Assembly: GCF_900188405.1 (NCBI RefSeq) | Contig: NZ_FZOF01000012.1 | Span: forward strand, 124,001-188,000 | Direction: 5' to 3' | DNA: 64,000 bases | DNA from: Actinacidiphila glaucinigra | GTDB taxonomy: Bacteria; Actinomycetota; Actinomycetes; Streptomycetales; Streptomycetaceae | Shown: piece by piece, positions 52,452 to 61,547 of the stretch | Numbering within the stretch: the first letter of the stretch is position 1 | Layout of the letters: the number at the start of each line of letters is the position of its first letter | Notes under the pieces: model-generated | Databases searched by the model: none | What the model saw: the letters and a program-made list of their open reading frames with translations, nothing else | What the model was told of the DNA's origin: nothing | Made by a program: the position numbers and the translations under genes

Positions 52452-52477
52452 AACCATCCCCGGTGCCGGCGTGTCTA
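52452..52477 (+). promoter_or_regulatory. ECF-sigma-like promoter for a small RNA
   Basis: CAACC (AAC at 52452-52454) and GTCTA (52473-52477) with 18 bp between them resemble -35 AAC and -10 GTC/CGTCTA elements of extracytoplasmic-function sigma promoters in Streptomyces. Transcription would start near 52483. Confidence 0.45.
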
Positions 52478-52482
52478 CGTAG

Positions 52483-52608
52483 CGTCAAGACCCGGAGGGG
52501 GGCCTCACAAGGGTCTTGAGTGGGGGAGAGCGTGACGTCCGGAGGGGGCTCGGGGCATCGCGCAGAGGGAGGGGAACGCCAAAGGGGTCCGGCTTGCCGG
52601 ACCCCTTT
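52483..52608 (+). ncRNA. candidate structured small RNA (about 125 nt)
   Basis: From the presumed start, a nine-pair hairpin TCAAGACCC / GGGTCTTGA (52485-52493 with 52511-52519) has a 17-nt loop rich in G (GGAGGGGGG). A G-rich middle with several GGAGGG repeats follows, then a perfect 13-bp terminator at 52581-52608. The unit is bounded by promoter and terminator and lies between convergent genes. An alternative is a short leader ORF of 28 codons (GTG at about 52531, VTSGGGSGHR) inside the same transcript, or a long 3' region of the upstream operon. Confidence 0.4.
52581..52608. terminator. bidirectional intrinsic terminator
   Basis: AAAGGGGTCCGGC (52581-52593) and GCCGGACCCCTTT (52596-52608) form a 13-bp perfect stem with a two-base centre; the ends give U-runs in both directions. 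It separates the upstream operon and small RNA from the convergent DUF937 gene. Confidence 0.9.
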
Positions 52609-52649
52609 CGCCATGTAAGGCCGGCTCGGCGCGCCCGGCCCGCCGCGGT

Positions 52650-53093
52650 TCAGCGTTTTTCGCGGGCCCGCCGCGCCAGCACGGCCGCCATCACGGGGAT
52701 CACCGTCTCCAGCGCGGCCGTGACCGCCTCGACCGGGAGCCCGGTCCGTTTGGCCACCGCCCGCGCCGCAGGAGCGGCGACCTTGGCCAGCACGGCGGCC
52801 AGCACTCCACGGCCCGGTTCCTGCCCCGTACCGCCCTGCAGCCCGGCGAAGCCGATGGCGGCCGCGGGCAGCGGCTCGGGCTCGTTCGCGGCCTGCTCCA
52901 TGGCCTGGCACAGCTCCGCGGTGCCGCCGGGCGTCACCGCGTCGTCGGTCAGCACCCCCGTGATCGAGGCCACCGCGCTCCCCACGACCTGCTGCGCCTG
53001 ATCGGCGTCGGTCCCGAGCAGCCCGGTGATCTCCCGGAGCCGGTCGTCCCCCAGCTCCTCCAGCACCTCGTCCTTCAGCGGTCGGTCGCTCAT
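52650..53093 (-). CDS. DUF937 domain-containing protein
   Basis: A 147-residue protein of the DUF937 (YidB-like) type. The start MSDRPLKDEVLEELGDDRLR and the pattern EITGLLGTDADQAQQVVGSA fit the family's helical repeat; the middle is Gly/Pro-rich and the end is a basic hydrophobic helix (PVMAAVLARRAREKR). No signal peptide. Function of the family is unknown. It is separated from rbsD by 64 bp on the same strand. Confidence 0.75.
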   Translation of the reverse strand: MSDRPLKDEVLEELGDDRLREITGLLGTDADQAQQVVGSAVASITGVLTDDAVTPGGTAELCQAMEQAANEPEPLPAAAIGFAGLQGGTGQEPGRGVLAAVLAKVAAPAARAVAKRTGLPVEAVTAALETVIPVMAAVLARRAREKR

Positions 53094-53157
53094 GGTCGGG
53101 ACGCTACGCGCGATTCGCCCGCCCGGCCCGCCGACCGCAGCCGGACGGATGTACGGC

Positions 53158-53547
53158 CTAGAAGGGCACGCCGCAGCGCAGGATCACGTTGGCGTACGGC
53201 CGGGACTCGCCGGTGCGGACGACGAGGCGGGCCTGCCGGGTGCGGGCCTTGAACTCCTCGTGCGGCACGAGTTCCAGGTCGGGGAAGGCCTCGTCGAGCC
53301 GGGCGGTCACCTCGGGATTGTGCTCGCGGACCTCCCTGGCCGCGATCGCCCCCTCCACCACCAGTTCCTCCAGCAGGCCGTCGAGGACCTCGGAGAAGGA
53401 CGGCGTGCCAGCCCGGAACGCGAGGTCGACGACGATCGGCCCGGGAGGGATCGGCAGCCCCGCGTCGCAGACCACCACCAGGTCGGTGTGGCCCAGCACG
53501 GCGATGGCGCCCGCCAGATGGCGGTTGAGGATTCCGGACTTCTTCAC
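53158..53547 (-). CDS. rbsD: D-ribose pyranase
   Basis: A 129-residue RbsD, normal length, interconverting beta-ribopyranose and ribofuranose before phosphorylation. Start VKKSGILNRHLAGAIAVLGH, with His20 the catalytic residue region, VVCDAGLPIPPG and the end YANVILRCGVPF are conserved. GTG 53547 overlaps the rbsK stop (GTGA). Last gene of the rbs operon. Confidence 0.95.
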   Translation of the reverse strand: MKKSGILNRHLAGAIAVLGHTDLVVVCDAGLPIPPGPIVVDLAFRAGTPSFSEVLDGLLEELVVEGAIAAREVREHNPEVTARLDEAFPDLELVPHEEFKARTRQARLVVRTGESRPYANVILRCGVPF

Positions 53548-54446
53548 AGCTGACCCACTTCTTCGAGGGTGGGGAAGGATTCCTGCGCACCCGGCTTCTT
53601 GACGGCGGCGGCGCCCACCCGCACCGCGAACCGCACGGCGGTCACCAGGTCGTCGCCCGCGCCCAGCCGCCAGGCCAGCGCCCCCGTGAAGGAGTCGCCG
53701 GCGCCGGTGGTGTCGACGGCCGCCACGCGCGGGCTGGGTATGCGCACGGTGCCGTCCGCCGTCGCGGCGAGCGCGCCCGCCGCGCCGAGCGTGACGACCA
53801 CCGAGCGCGGGCCGAGCGCGAGCAGGCCCGCCGCCCACGCCTCGGGGGTGTCCCCGGCCTCCGGACCCAGCAGGACGCGTGCCTCGTGCTCGTTTACCAC
53901 GATGGGGTCGCAGCCGGCGAGCACCTCCCGCGGCAGCGCGGCGGGGGGCGAGGGGTTGAGGACGATCCGCGTGCCGGCCTCCGTGGCCGCCGCCACCGCG
54001 GCGGCCACGGATTCCAGGGGGATCTCCAGTTGCAGCGAGACCACCCTGGCGGCGGCCAGCAGCTCGCGTGCACCGGCCACGTCCGCCGGGGTGAGCCGGG
54101 CGTTTGCGCCCGGCGACACCACGATGCTGTTGTCGCCCGAGGGGTCCACGGTGATCAGCGCGACACCCGTGGGGGTGTCGCCGCTCAGGACGCGGGTGGT
54201 GTCGACGCCGGCCGACGTCAGCGAGCCGGTGAGCAGCCGCCCGTGGGCGTCGTCGCCGACCCGCGCGAGCAGCGCGGTGCGGGCGCCCAGGCGGGCCGCG
54301 GCGACGGCCTGGTTCGCGCCCTTGCCACCGGGGTGGGTGGCGAGGTCGGAGCCGAGGACCGTCTCACCAGCATCCGGGCGCCGGTCGACGTGGATCACCA
54401 GGTCGGCGTTGGCCGACCCTACGACCAGCAGGTCGTGGCCGTGCAT
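53544..54446 (-). CDS. rbsK: ribokinase
   Basis: A 300-residue PfkB-family kinase making ribose-5-phosphate. VVGSANADLVIHVDRRPDAG is the N-terminal strand, HPGGKGANQAVAAARLGA is signature 1 and DTTGAGDSFTGALAWRLG is signature 2 with the catalytic Asp. It lies between rbsB and rbsD in the operon. Confidence 0.96.
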   Translation of the reverse strand: MHGHDLLVVGSANADLVIHVDRRPDAGETVLGSDLATHPGGKGANQAVAAARLGARTALLARVGDDAHGRLLTGSLTSAGVDTTRVLSGDTPTGVALITVDPSGDNSIVVSPGANARLTPADVAGARELLAAARVVSLQLEIPLESVAAAVAAATEAGTRIVLNPSPPAALPREVLAGCDPIVVNEHEARVLLGPEAGDTPEAWAAGLLALGPRSVVVTLGAAGALAATADGTVRIPSPRVAAVDTTGAGDSFTGALAWRLGAGDDLVTAVRFAVRVGAAAVKKPGAQESFPTLEEVGQL

Positions 54447-54486
54447 CTGCGTGTCCCTTCGGGTGTTCAGCCGGACCGGTCGTCCG

Positions 54487-55419
54487 TCAGGAGGAGAAGT
54501 CGGCGACGTTCTTCTCGGTGACGACCTTGACCGGCACCTTCACCAGGCTGCTGAGCTTCTCGCCCTTGGCGGCCTTCACCGCGTTCTGCACGGCCAGCTT
54601 GCCGAGTTCCTTCGGCTGCTGGGCCACGGACGCGAAGAGGGTGCCGCCCTTGACCGCGGTGAGGCCGTCGGGGGTGCCGTCGAAGCCGACGACCTTGACC
54701 GACTTGCCGGCCTTGTCGCCGAGCGCCTTGATGGCGCCGAGGGCCATCTCGTCGTTCTGGGCGAAGACGCCGGTGACGTCGGAGTGGGCCTGCAGCAGGT
54801 TGGTCATGACGTCCAGGCCCTTGGTGCGGTCGAAGTCGGCGGCCTGCTGGGCCACGACCTTGATGCCCGGGTAGGCCTTGATGCCCTCGTTGAAGCCCTG
54901 GCCGCGCTCGTTGGCCGCGGAGGTGCCCGCGGTGCCCTGGAGGACGACCACGGTGCCCTTGCCGCCCAGCGAATCGGCCAGGGTCTTGGCGGCGAGCCGG
55001 CCGCCGGCGACGTTGTCGGAGGCGACGGTGGTGGCGAGCTCGGCCTTGTTGACGCCGCGGTCGGCCGCGACGACGGGGATGCCGGCCTTGTTGGCGGCCT
55101 TGACCGAGGGGCCGGCCGCGTCGGAGTCCACCGGGTTGACGATGATCGACTTCACGTTCTGGCTGGTGAAGTTCTGCAGCTGGTTGGCCTGCTGCGACGC
55201 GTCGTTCTGCGCGTCGGTGACGGTCAGGTCGACACCCTCCTTCTTCGCCTCGGCCTGCGCGCCCTCCTTCAGCTGGACGAAGAAGGGGTTGTTGAGGGTG
55301 GAGACCGACAGACCCACCTTGACGTCGGAGGACGAGCCGGAGCCGGAGTTGCAGGCGGTCGCGGTGAGCGCGAGGGCGGCGACGGCGACGGTGGTGGCGG
55401 AGATGAGCTTGGTGCGCAT
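54487..55419 (-). CDS. rbsB: ribose-binding lipoprotein
   Basis: A 310-residue periplasmic-binding-protein-like lipoprotein. Signal MRTKLISATTVAVAALALTA with lipidated Cys23, then VGLSVSTLNNPFFVQLKEGA, VNPVDSDAAGPSV, VVAADRGVNKAELATTVASD and FAQNDEMALGAIKAL, the ribose-binding family pattern. It delivers ribose to RbsAC. Confidence 0.95.
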   Translation of the reverse strand: MRTKLISATTVAVAALALTATACNSGSGSSSDVKVGLSVSTLNNPFFVQLKEGAQAEAKKEGVDLTVTDAQNDASQQANQLQNFTSQNVKSIIVNPVDSDAAGPSVKAANKAGIPVVAADRGVNKAELATTVASDNVAGGRLAAKTLADSLGGKGTVVVLQGTAGTSAANERGQGFNEGIKAYPGIKVVAQQAADFDRTKGLDVMTNLLQAHSDVTGVFAQNDEMALGAIKALGDKAGKSVKVVGFDGTPDGLTAVKGGTLFASVAQQPKELGKLAVQNAVKAAKGEKLSSLVKVPVKVVTEKNVADFSS

Positions 55420-55478
55420 GGCAGTTCCTTGCTGGTGTGGTGCGGAGAAGAAGAAGGGGTCTGGGGTGCGCGCTGCGG

Positions 55479-56453
55479 TCAGCCGCGGCGGCGCAGCGTG
55501 TCGAGCAGGACGGCCAGCGCGATGACCGCGCCGATGACGACCTGCTGCCAGAAGGCGGAGACCGAGAGCAGGTTGAGGCCGTTGCGGAGGACGGCGAGGA
55601 TCAGCGCGCCGATCAGGGTGCCGGACGCCTTGCCGACGCCGCCGGAGAGGCTGGCACCGCCGATGACGACCGCCGCGATGGCGTCCAGCTCGTAGCCGTA
55701 GGCCGCCTGAGGCTGCGCCGAGGCGAGACGGGAGGCGAGCACGATGCCGGCGACCGCGGCGAAGAGGCCGGACAGCGCGTAGATGATGATCTTCTGGCGC
55801 TTGACCCGGATGCCGGAGAGGCGGGCCGCCTCCTCGTTGCCGCCGATCGCGTACATGGCGCGGCCTATGTAGGTGCGGCCGAGGATGATCGCCGTGGCGG
55901 CGCCGGCGACGATCATCACCAGGACCGGGACGGGCAGCCAGCCGCCAATGGTGTCGCCCAGGTGGGAGACGGAGTCGGGGAAGGCGATGGGGCTGCCCTG
56001 GGAGATGACCAGGGTGAGGCCGCGGCCGATCGAGAGCATCGCGAGGGTCGCGATGAACGGCGGCAGCTTGCCGAAGGAGATCAGCAGGCCGCTCAGCAGA
56101 CCGCTGGCGACACCTGTGGCGACGGACAGCACGACCGCCAGCCACACCGGCAGGCCCGCCGAACTCGCGCTCCAGGCCAGGACCGTCGCGGAGAGCGCCG
56201 CGACCGAGCCCACCGACAAGTCGATGCCGGCCGCGACGATCACGAAGGTGGAGCCGAAGGCGAGAATGGCGACGACGGCCGCCTGGACGCCGACGTTGAG
56301 CAGGTTCTGCGTGGACAGGAAGTCGCCCGAGAGGAACGACAGGGCCACGAGCAGGACCACCAGGGCGCTGAGCGCGCCGTTGTTGAGGAGCACACGGCGT
56401 GCCGCGGCGACGCCGCCCGTGTCCGTACTGCTTTTGAGCGTGTCAGTGGCCAC
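55479..56453 (-). CDS. rbsC: ribose ABC transporter permease
   Basis: A 324-residue permease with about ten helices. SFLSGDFLSTQNLLNVGVQA, FVIVAAGIDLSVGSVAALSA and GGNEEAARLSGIRVKRQKII (ATPase contact) are hallmarks of the AraH/RbsC family. GTG 56453 follows GGAGGG and overlaps the rbsA stop by 11 bp; an ATG at 56468 is possible. Confidence 0.95.
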   Translation of the reverse strand: MATDTLKSSTDTGGVAAARRVLLNNGALSALVVLLVALSFLSGDFLSTQNLLNVGVQAAVVAILAFGSTFVIVAAGIDLSVGSVAALSATVLAWSASSAGLPVWLAVVLSVATGVASGLLSGLLISFGKLPPFIATLAMLSIGRGLTLVISQGSPIAFPDSVSHLGDTIGGWLPVPVLVMIVAGAATAIILGRTYIGRAMYAIGGNEEAARLSGIRVKRQKIIIYALSGLFAAVAGIVLASRLASAQPQAAYGYELDAIAAVVIGGASLSGGVGKASGTLIGALILAVLRNGLNLLSVSAFWQQVVIGAVIALAVLLDTLRRRG

Positions 56454-57993
56454 GGGAGCCCTCCACATCCTTCGTTGCTGTTGCGTTGCCGCCCTCGGCG
56501 GGCGCTGTACCGACGGCCAGGGCCATGACGGAGTCCTGGGTGGCCTCGTGCGCGGGGAGTTCACCGGCGATCCGGCCCTGGGACATCACCAGGACGCGGT
56601 CGCTCATGCCCAGCACCTCGGGGAGGTCGCTGGAGATCATCAGCACCGCGTGGCCGGAGGCCGTGAGCTGATTGACGAGCTGGTAGATCTCGACCTTGGC
56701 GCCGACGTCGATGCCCCGGGTCGGCTCGTCGAGGATGAGCACCTTGGTGTCGGCCAGCAGCCATTTGCCGATGACGATCTTCTGCTGGTTGCCGCCCGAC
56801 AGGGTGCGCACGTGCTGGTGGAGCCCGGCCATGCGGACCTTGAGCTGCCCCGAGATCCGGTCCGCCTCCTTGCGCTGCCCGGCCCGGTCGACGAACCCGG
56901 CGCGGGTCGCCCGGCCGAGGGTGACCAGGCCCAGGTTCTCCTGGATGGTGGCGTCCAGCACCAGGCCCTGGCCCTTGCGGTCCTCCGGCACCAGGCCGAT
57001 GCCCGCGTCCATGGCGGCGTTGACGTCGTGGCGGCGCAGCCGCTTGCCCAGTACCTCGATCGTCCCGGAGTCGTACGGGTCGGCGCCGAAGACCGCGCGG
57101 ACGACCTCGGTCCGCCCGGCTCCGACGAGTCCGGCCAGCCCCACGACCTCGCCGGCCCGCACCTCGAAGGTCACGTCGCGGAAGACGCCGCCCCGGGTGA
57201 GGCCCTCGACCCGCAGCAGGGGCGCGCCCGCTTCGGCGCGCTCGCGCGGGTACTGCTGCTCGATGCTGCGGCCCACCATCAGCCGGACCAGTTCGTCCTC
57301 GGTGGTGCTCGCGGGCACCTGGGCGACGCTGCGGCCGTCGCGCAGGACGGTGACGCGGTCGCCGAGGGCGGCGATCTCCTCCAGGTGGTGGGTGATGAAG
57401 ACGATGCCGACGCCGTCCTCGCGCAGCTGGCGCACGATCCGGAAGAGCTTGTCGACCTCCTCGCTGGTGAGCACCGCGGTCGGCTCGTCCATGATCAGGA
57501 CGCGCGCCTCCAGGCTGAGCGCCTTGGCGATCTCCACCATCTGCAGGCGGGCGATGCCCAGTTCGGAGACCGGGGTGCGCGGGTCGACGTCGATGCCGAC
57601 CCGGGCCAGCAGGGCGGCGGCGTCCGCGTTCATCTGCTTGCGGTTCACCAGGCCGAATCGGCGCGGCTGGCGGCCCAGGAAGATGTTCTCGGCGACGCTC
57701 AGCGCCGGGACGAGGTTGAACTCCTGGTAGATGGTGGCGATGCCCAGTTTCTCGGCGTCCTGCGCACCATGGATGCGCACCTCACCGCCGTCGACGAGGA
57801 TCCGGCCCCCGTCGGGGCGGTTGGCGCCGGAGAGCATCTTGATCAAGGTGCTCTTGCCCGCGCCGTTCTCGCCGAGCAGGACGTGCACCTCGCCTCCGCG
57901 CAGGTCGAAGTCGACGCCGTCGAGGGCCACCACACCGGGGAAGACCTTGCGGACGCCCTCCATGCGGAGGAGCTCGGGGCTGCTCGTGCTCAA
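56443..57993 (-). CDS. rbsA: ribose ABC transporter ATP-binding protein
   Basis: A 516-residue protein with two ATPase domains. First: GENGAGKST, EIAKALSLEARVLIMDEPTA. Second: GLVGAGRTE, the usual degenerate Walker A of this family, then LSGGNQQKIVIGKWL and LILDEPTRGIDVG. TTG 57993 is taken as start because it overlaps the rbsR stop (TTGA) and GGGAG stands six bp upstream; ATG 57963 would shorten it by ten residues. Confidence 0.93.
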   Translation of the reverse strand: MSTSSPELLRMEGVRKVFPGVVALDGVDFDLRGGEVHVLLGENGAGKSTLIKMLSGANRPDGGRILVDGGEVRIHGAQDAEKLGIATIYQEFNLVPALSVAENIFLGRQPRRFGLVNRKQMNADAAALLARVGIDVDPRTPVSELGIARLQMVEIAKALSLEARVLIMDEPTAVLTSEEVDKLFRIVRQLREDGVGIVFITHHLEEIAALGDRVTVLRDGRSVAQVPASTTEDELVRLMVGRSIEQQYPRERAEAGAPLLRVEGLTRGGVFRDVTFEVRAGEVVGLAGLVGAGRTEVVRAVFGADPYDSGTIEVLGKRLRRHDVNAAMDAGIGLVPEDRKGQGLVLDATIQENLGLVTLGRATRAGFVDRAGQRKEADRISGQLKVRMAGLHQHVRTLSGGNQQKIVIGKWLLADTKVLILDEPTRGIDVGAKVEIYQLVNQLTASGHAVLMISSDLPEVLGMSDRVLVMSQGRIAGELPAHEATQDSVMALAVGTAPAEGGNATATKDVEGSRGH

Positions 57994-59003
57994 CGGGGGC
58001 TCCCTTCGGACGCGCCGCAGGAGCGGCGGACAACGAGACGGGCGGACACGGTGACCGACGGTGCCGGCCTGCCCTCCACCCGGTCGATCAGCGAGCGCAC
58101 GGCCGCGCGGCCGAGCTCGCCGGTGGGCTGGGCGATCGCGGTGATCGGCGGATCGGTGTGGAGGAACCACGGGATGTCGTCGAAGGCGGCGAGCGCGATG
58201 TCGTCGGGCACGCGCAGGCCGCGGGCGCGGATCTCGTCCATGGCGCCGAGCGCCATCAGGTTGTCCGCGGCGAAGACCGCGTCGGGCGGGACCGGCAGGT
58301 CCAGGAAACGGGCCATGGCCCGGCGCCCGCTGTCGGCCTGGAAGTCGCCCTGGCCGATGTACTCGTCGGGCAGCGGCAGACCGAAGGCGGCCAGCGCCTC
58401 ACGGAAGGCCCGCACACGCTCGCGGCCCGTGGTGGTCGCGGCGGGGCCCGCGATGATCGCCAGTCGGCGGTGGTCCAGGCCGTGGAGGTGGGCGACCAGG
58501 TCGCGCACCGCGTCGCAGCCGTCGGTGCGGACCACCGGGACGTCGTTGCCGATGCCGGGGATCCAGCGGTCGACGAAGACCATCGGGGTGCCGGAACGCA
58601 CCGCGTCCAGGATCAGCGGGGAACCGCCGTCGGTGGGGCTGACCAGCAGCCCGTCGATGCGGCGGTCCAGCAGCGTGCGGATGTGGTGGTCCTGCTGCTC
58701 CGGCCGCTCGTCGGCGTTGCCGATGATCACGCTGTAGCCCAGTGCCCTGGCCTCGTCCTCCACCGAGCGGGCGAGCTCGGTGAAGAAGGGGTTCAGTACG
58801 TCGCTGATGACCAGGCCGAGGGTCCGGGTCTGGTCGGTGCGCAGTGAGCGCGCCACCGCGTTCGGCCGGTAGCCGAGTTCGGCCACGGCCTCCAGCACCC
58901 GGGTGCGGGTGTCCGGGCGGACCGCCGGGTGGTCGTTGAGCACGCGGGAGACCGTCGCGACGGAAACACCGGCGCGTGATGCCACGTCCTTGATGCTCGC
59001 CAC
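57990..59003 (-). CDS. rbsR: LacI family ribose operon repressor
   Basis: A 337-residue LacI/GalR repressor: VASIKDVASRAGVSVATVSR at the N-terminus, hinge SLRTDQTRTLGLVISDVLNP, and an effector domain. First gene of its own operon (rbsR-A-C-B-K-D), so regulation is autogenous. Two direct copies of TGGAATCGATTACA lie 17-52 bp upstream of GTG 59003. Confidence 0.94.
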   Translation of the reverse strand: MASIKDVASRAGVSVATVSRVLNDHPAVRPDTRTRVLEAVAELGYRPNAVARSLRTDQTRTLGLVISDVLNPFFTELARSVEDEARALGYSVIIGNADERPEQQDHHIRTLLDRRIDGLLVSPTDGGSPLILDAVRSGTPMVFVDRWIPGIGNDVPVVRTDGCDAVRDLVAHLHGLDHRRLAIIAGPAATTTGRERVRAFREALAAFGLPLPDEYIGQGDFQADSGRRAMARFLDLPVPPDAVFAADNLMALGAMDEIRARGLRVPDDIALAAFDDIPWFLHTDPPITAIAQPTGELGRAAVRSLIDRVEGRPAPSVTVSARLVVRRSCGASEGSPR

Positions 59004-59019
59004 CCGTCCCACCTCCTCG

Positions 59020-59055
59020 TGGAATCGATTACAAAGAGGATTGGAATCGATTACA
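59020..59055. promoter_or_regulatory. duplicated RbsR operator
   Basis: TGGAATCGATTACA at 59020-59033 and again at 59042-59055, exact direct repeats 22 bp apart (two helix turns). Each contains the palindrome AATCGATT. The spacing and LacI-type centre fit cooperative RbsR binding. Confidence 0.85.
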
Positions 59056-59196
59056 TGCTCCGAGGCAAGAGCGTGAAACCGGATCGTTACATTCCGGGGG
59101 GTCGGCCGGGCGGTGTCGTCCACAGGCCCCGGCGGTCTGTCGGGGCCGGGCGGTACCGTCGGATCACGACGCAGATCCGAGGAGGTGGCCCGCGCC

Positions 59197-61416
59197 GTGG
59201 GGGAGTTGAGACCGGCCGTCGTCGAGGGCGTCCTCGAGCGGATCACGTACGCGAACGAGGAGAACGGCTACACGGTCGCCCGGGTCGACACCGGCAGGGG
59301 CGGCGGCGACCTGCTGACCGTGGTCGGGTCGCTGCTGGGCGCTCAGCCGGGCGAGTCGCTGCGCATGGAGGGCCGTTGGGGCTCCCACCCGCAGTACGGC
59401 AAGCAGTTCACCGTGGAGAACTACACCACCGTCCTCCCGGCGACGATCCAGGGCATTCGGCGCTACCTCGGCTCCGGGCTGATCAAGGGCATCGGCCCGC
59501 GCATCGCCGAGCGGATCGTGGAGCACTTCGGCATCGGCACCCTGGAGGTCATCGAGCGCGAGCCGGCCCGGCTGGTGGAGGTCCCCGGGCTGGGTCCCAA
59601 GCGCACCAAGCTGATCGGCGCCGCCTGGGAGGAGCAGAAGGCCATCAAGGAGGTCATGGTCTTCCTCCAGGGCGTCGGCGTGTCCACCTCGATCGCGGTG
59701 CGGATCTACAAGGAGTACGGGGACTCGTCGATCTCGGTGGTCAAGAACCAGCCCTACCGGCTGGCGGCCGACGTCTGGGGCATCGGCTTCCTCACGGCGG
59801 ACCGGATCGCGCAGGCCGTCGGCATCCCGCACGACAGCCCCGAGCGGGTCAAGGCCGGTCTCCAGTACGCGCTGTCCCAGGCGACCGACAACGGCAACTG
59901 CTTCCTGCCCGAGGAGCAGTTGCTGTCGGACGCCGTGAAGCTGCTCCAGGTGGACACCGGCCTGGTCATCGACTGCCTCGCGGAGCTGGCCGGCGAGGAG
60001 GGCGTGGTGCTCGAGCCCGTGCCCGCCCCCGACGGCGGTGGCGACCCGGTGCGCGCGGTGTACCTGGTGCCCTTCCACCGGGCGGAGCTCTCCCTGGCCG
60101 GCTCGCTGCTGCGGCTGCTGCGCGGCACGGAGGACCGGATGCCCGCCTTCCACGACGTGGACTGGGACAAGGCGCTGGCCTGGCTCGCCGAACGGACGGG
60201 CGTGGATCTCGCCCCCGAGCAGCAGCAGGCGGTGCGGCTGGCGCTCACCGAGAAGGTCGCCGTGCTGACGGGCGGCCCGGGCTGCGGCAAGTCCTTCACG
60301 GTCAAGTCCGTGGTGGCGCTGGCCCAGGCGAAGAAGGCCAAGGTCGTGCTGGCCGCGCCGACGGGCCGGGCGGCCAAGCGGCTGGCCGAGCTGACCGGGG
60401 CCGAGGCCTCCACGGTCCACCGGCTGCTGGAGCTCAAGCCGGGCGGCGACGCCGCGTACGACCGGGAGCGGCCCCTGGACGCCGATCTGGTCGTCGTGGA
60501 CGAGGCCTCGATGCTCGACCTGCTGCTGGCGAACAAGCTGGTCAAGGCCGTGGCGCCGGGAGCCCACCTGCTCTTCGTCGGCGACGTGGACCAGCTGCCC
60601 AGCGTCGGCGCCGGCGAGGTGCTGCGCGACCTGCTGGCCGAGGGGGGCCCGGTCCCGTCGGTCCGGCTGACCCGCATCTTCCGGCAGGCCCAGGAGTCCG
60701 GCGTGGTGACCAACGCGCACCGGATCAACTCCGGAGCGCATCCGGTCACCCAGGGGCTGGACGACTTCTTCCTCTTCGTGGAGGAGGACGGCGAGGAGAC
60801 GGCCCGGCTCACGGTGGACGTGGCGGCCCGCCGCATCCCGCGCCGGTTCGGCCTCGACCCGCGTCGTGACGTCCAGGTGCTCGCCCCCATGCACCGCGGT
60901 CCCGCGGGCGCCGGTGTGCTGAACGGCCTGCTGCAGCAGGCGGTCACCCCGGCCCGCCCCGACCTGCCGGAGCGGCGCTTCGGCGGCCGGACCTTCCGTG
61001 TCGGCGACAAGGTGACGCAGATCAGGAACAACTATGAAAAAGGCGCCAACGGCGTCTTCAATGGAACGGTGGGGGTCGTCACCTCCCTGGACACCGTGGA
61101 GCAGCGGCTCACCGTACTGACCGACGAGGACGAGGAGATCCCCTACGACTTCGACGAGCTGGACGAGCTGGCGCACGCCTACGCGGTGACGATCCACCGG
61201 TCTCAGGGCAGCGAATATCCCGCCGTCGTGATCCCTGTCACCACCGGGGCGTGGATGATGCTCCAGCGGAACCTGCTCTATACCGCTGTTACCCGGGCAA
61301 AGCGATTGGTGGTGCTCGTGGGTTCGCGCAGGGCGATCGGCCAGGCGGTCCGCACCGTCTCCGCAGGCAGACGCTTCACGGCTCTCGACCATCGGCTGGC
61401 GAGGGCGGCAAAATAG
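59197..61416 (+). CDS. recD2: RecD2-type ATP-dependent DNA helicase
   Basis: A 739-residue SF1B helicase (5'-3'). The N-terminal part is an OB-like domain (VVEGVLERITYANEENGYTV) and a helix-hairpin-helix zone (GLIKGIGPRIAERIVEHF). Helicase motifs: GGPGCGKSFTVKS (Walker A, about 360), VVVDEASMLDLLL (II), VGDVDQLPSVGAGEVLRDLL (III), and AVTIHRSQGSEYPAV with LLYTAVTRAKRLVVLVG (V/VI). Such proteins act alone in DNA repair and recombination, without RecBC. GTG 59197 is chosen with GAGGAGG upstream. Confidence 0.93.
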   Translation: MGELRPAVVEGVLERITYANEENGYTVARVDTGRGGGDLLTVVGSLLGAQPGESLRMEGRWGSHPQYGKQFTVENYTTVLPATIQGIRRYLGSGLIKGIGPRIAERIVEHFGIGTLEVIEREPARLVEVPGLGPKRTKLIGAAWEEQKAIKEVMVFLQGVGVSTSIAVRIYKEYGDSSISVVKNQPYRLAADVWGIGFLTADRIAQAVGIPHDSPERVKAGLQYALSQATDNGNCFLPEEQLLSDAVKLLQVDTGLVIDCLAELAGEEGVVLEPVPAPDGGGDPVRAVYLVPFHRAELSLAGSLLRLLRGTEDRMPAFHDVDWDKALAWLAERTGVDLAPEQQQAVRLALTEKVAVLTGGPGCGKSFTVKSVVALAQAKKAKVVLAAPTGRAAKRLAELTGAEASTVHRLLELKPGGDAAYDRERPLDADLVVVDEASMLDLLLANKLVKAVAPGAHLLFVGDVDQLPSVGAGEVLRDLLAEGGPVPSVRLTRIFRQAQESGVVTNAHRINSGAHPVTQGLDDFFLFVEEDGEETARLTVDVAARRIPRRFGLDPRRDVQVLAPMHRGPAGAGVLNGLLQQAVTPARPDLPERRFGGRTFRVGDKVTQIRNNYEKGANGVFNGTVGVVTSLDTVEQRLTVLTDEDEEIPYDFDELDELAHAYAVTIHRSQGSEYPAVVIPVTTGAWMMLQRNLLYTAVTRAKRLVVLVGSRRAIGQAVRTVSAGRRFTALDHRLARAAK

Positions 61417-61547
61417 GCACTGGGTGCCACCATTCGGCTCCTCGACCGACCCCGAGTGCACGTGGTCACGCCAAATGGGGGACAGTAGGGGTAGTCAGGG
61501 CACCTACAAACCTCGAAGAAGAGGCACGACGTCGGTGAGGGAATGAC

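Noticed and set aside
52531..52617. 28-codon frame (VTSGGGSGHR...) inside the small-RNA candidate
   Set aside because: It would run through the terminator hairpin and end in it; coding seems less likely than structure, though not excluded.
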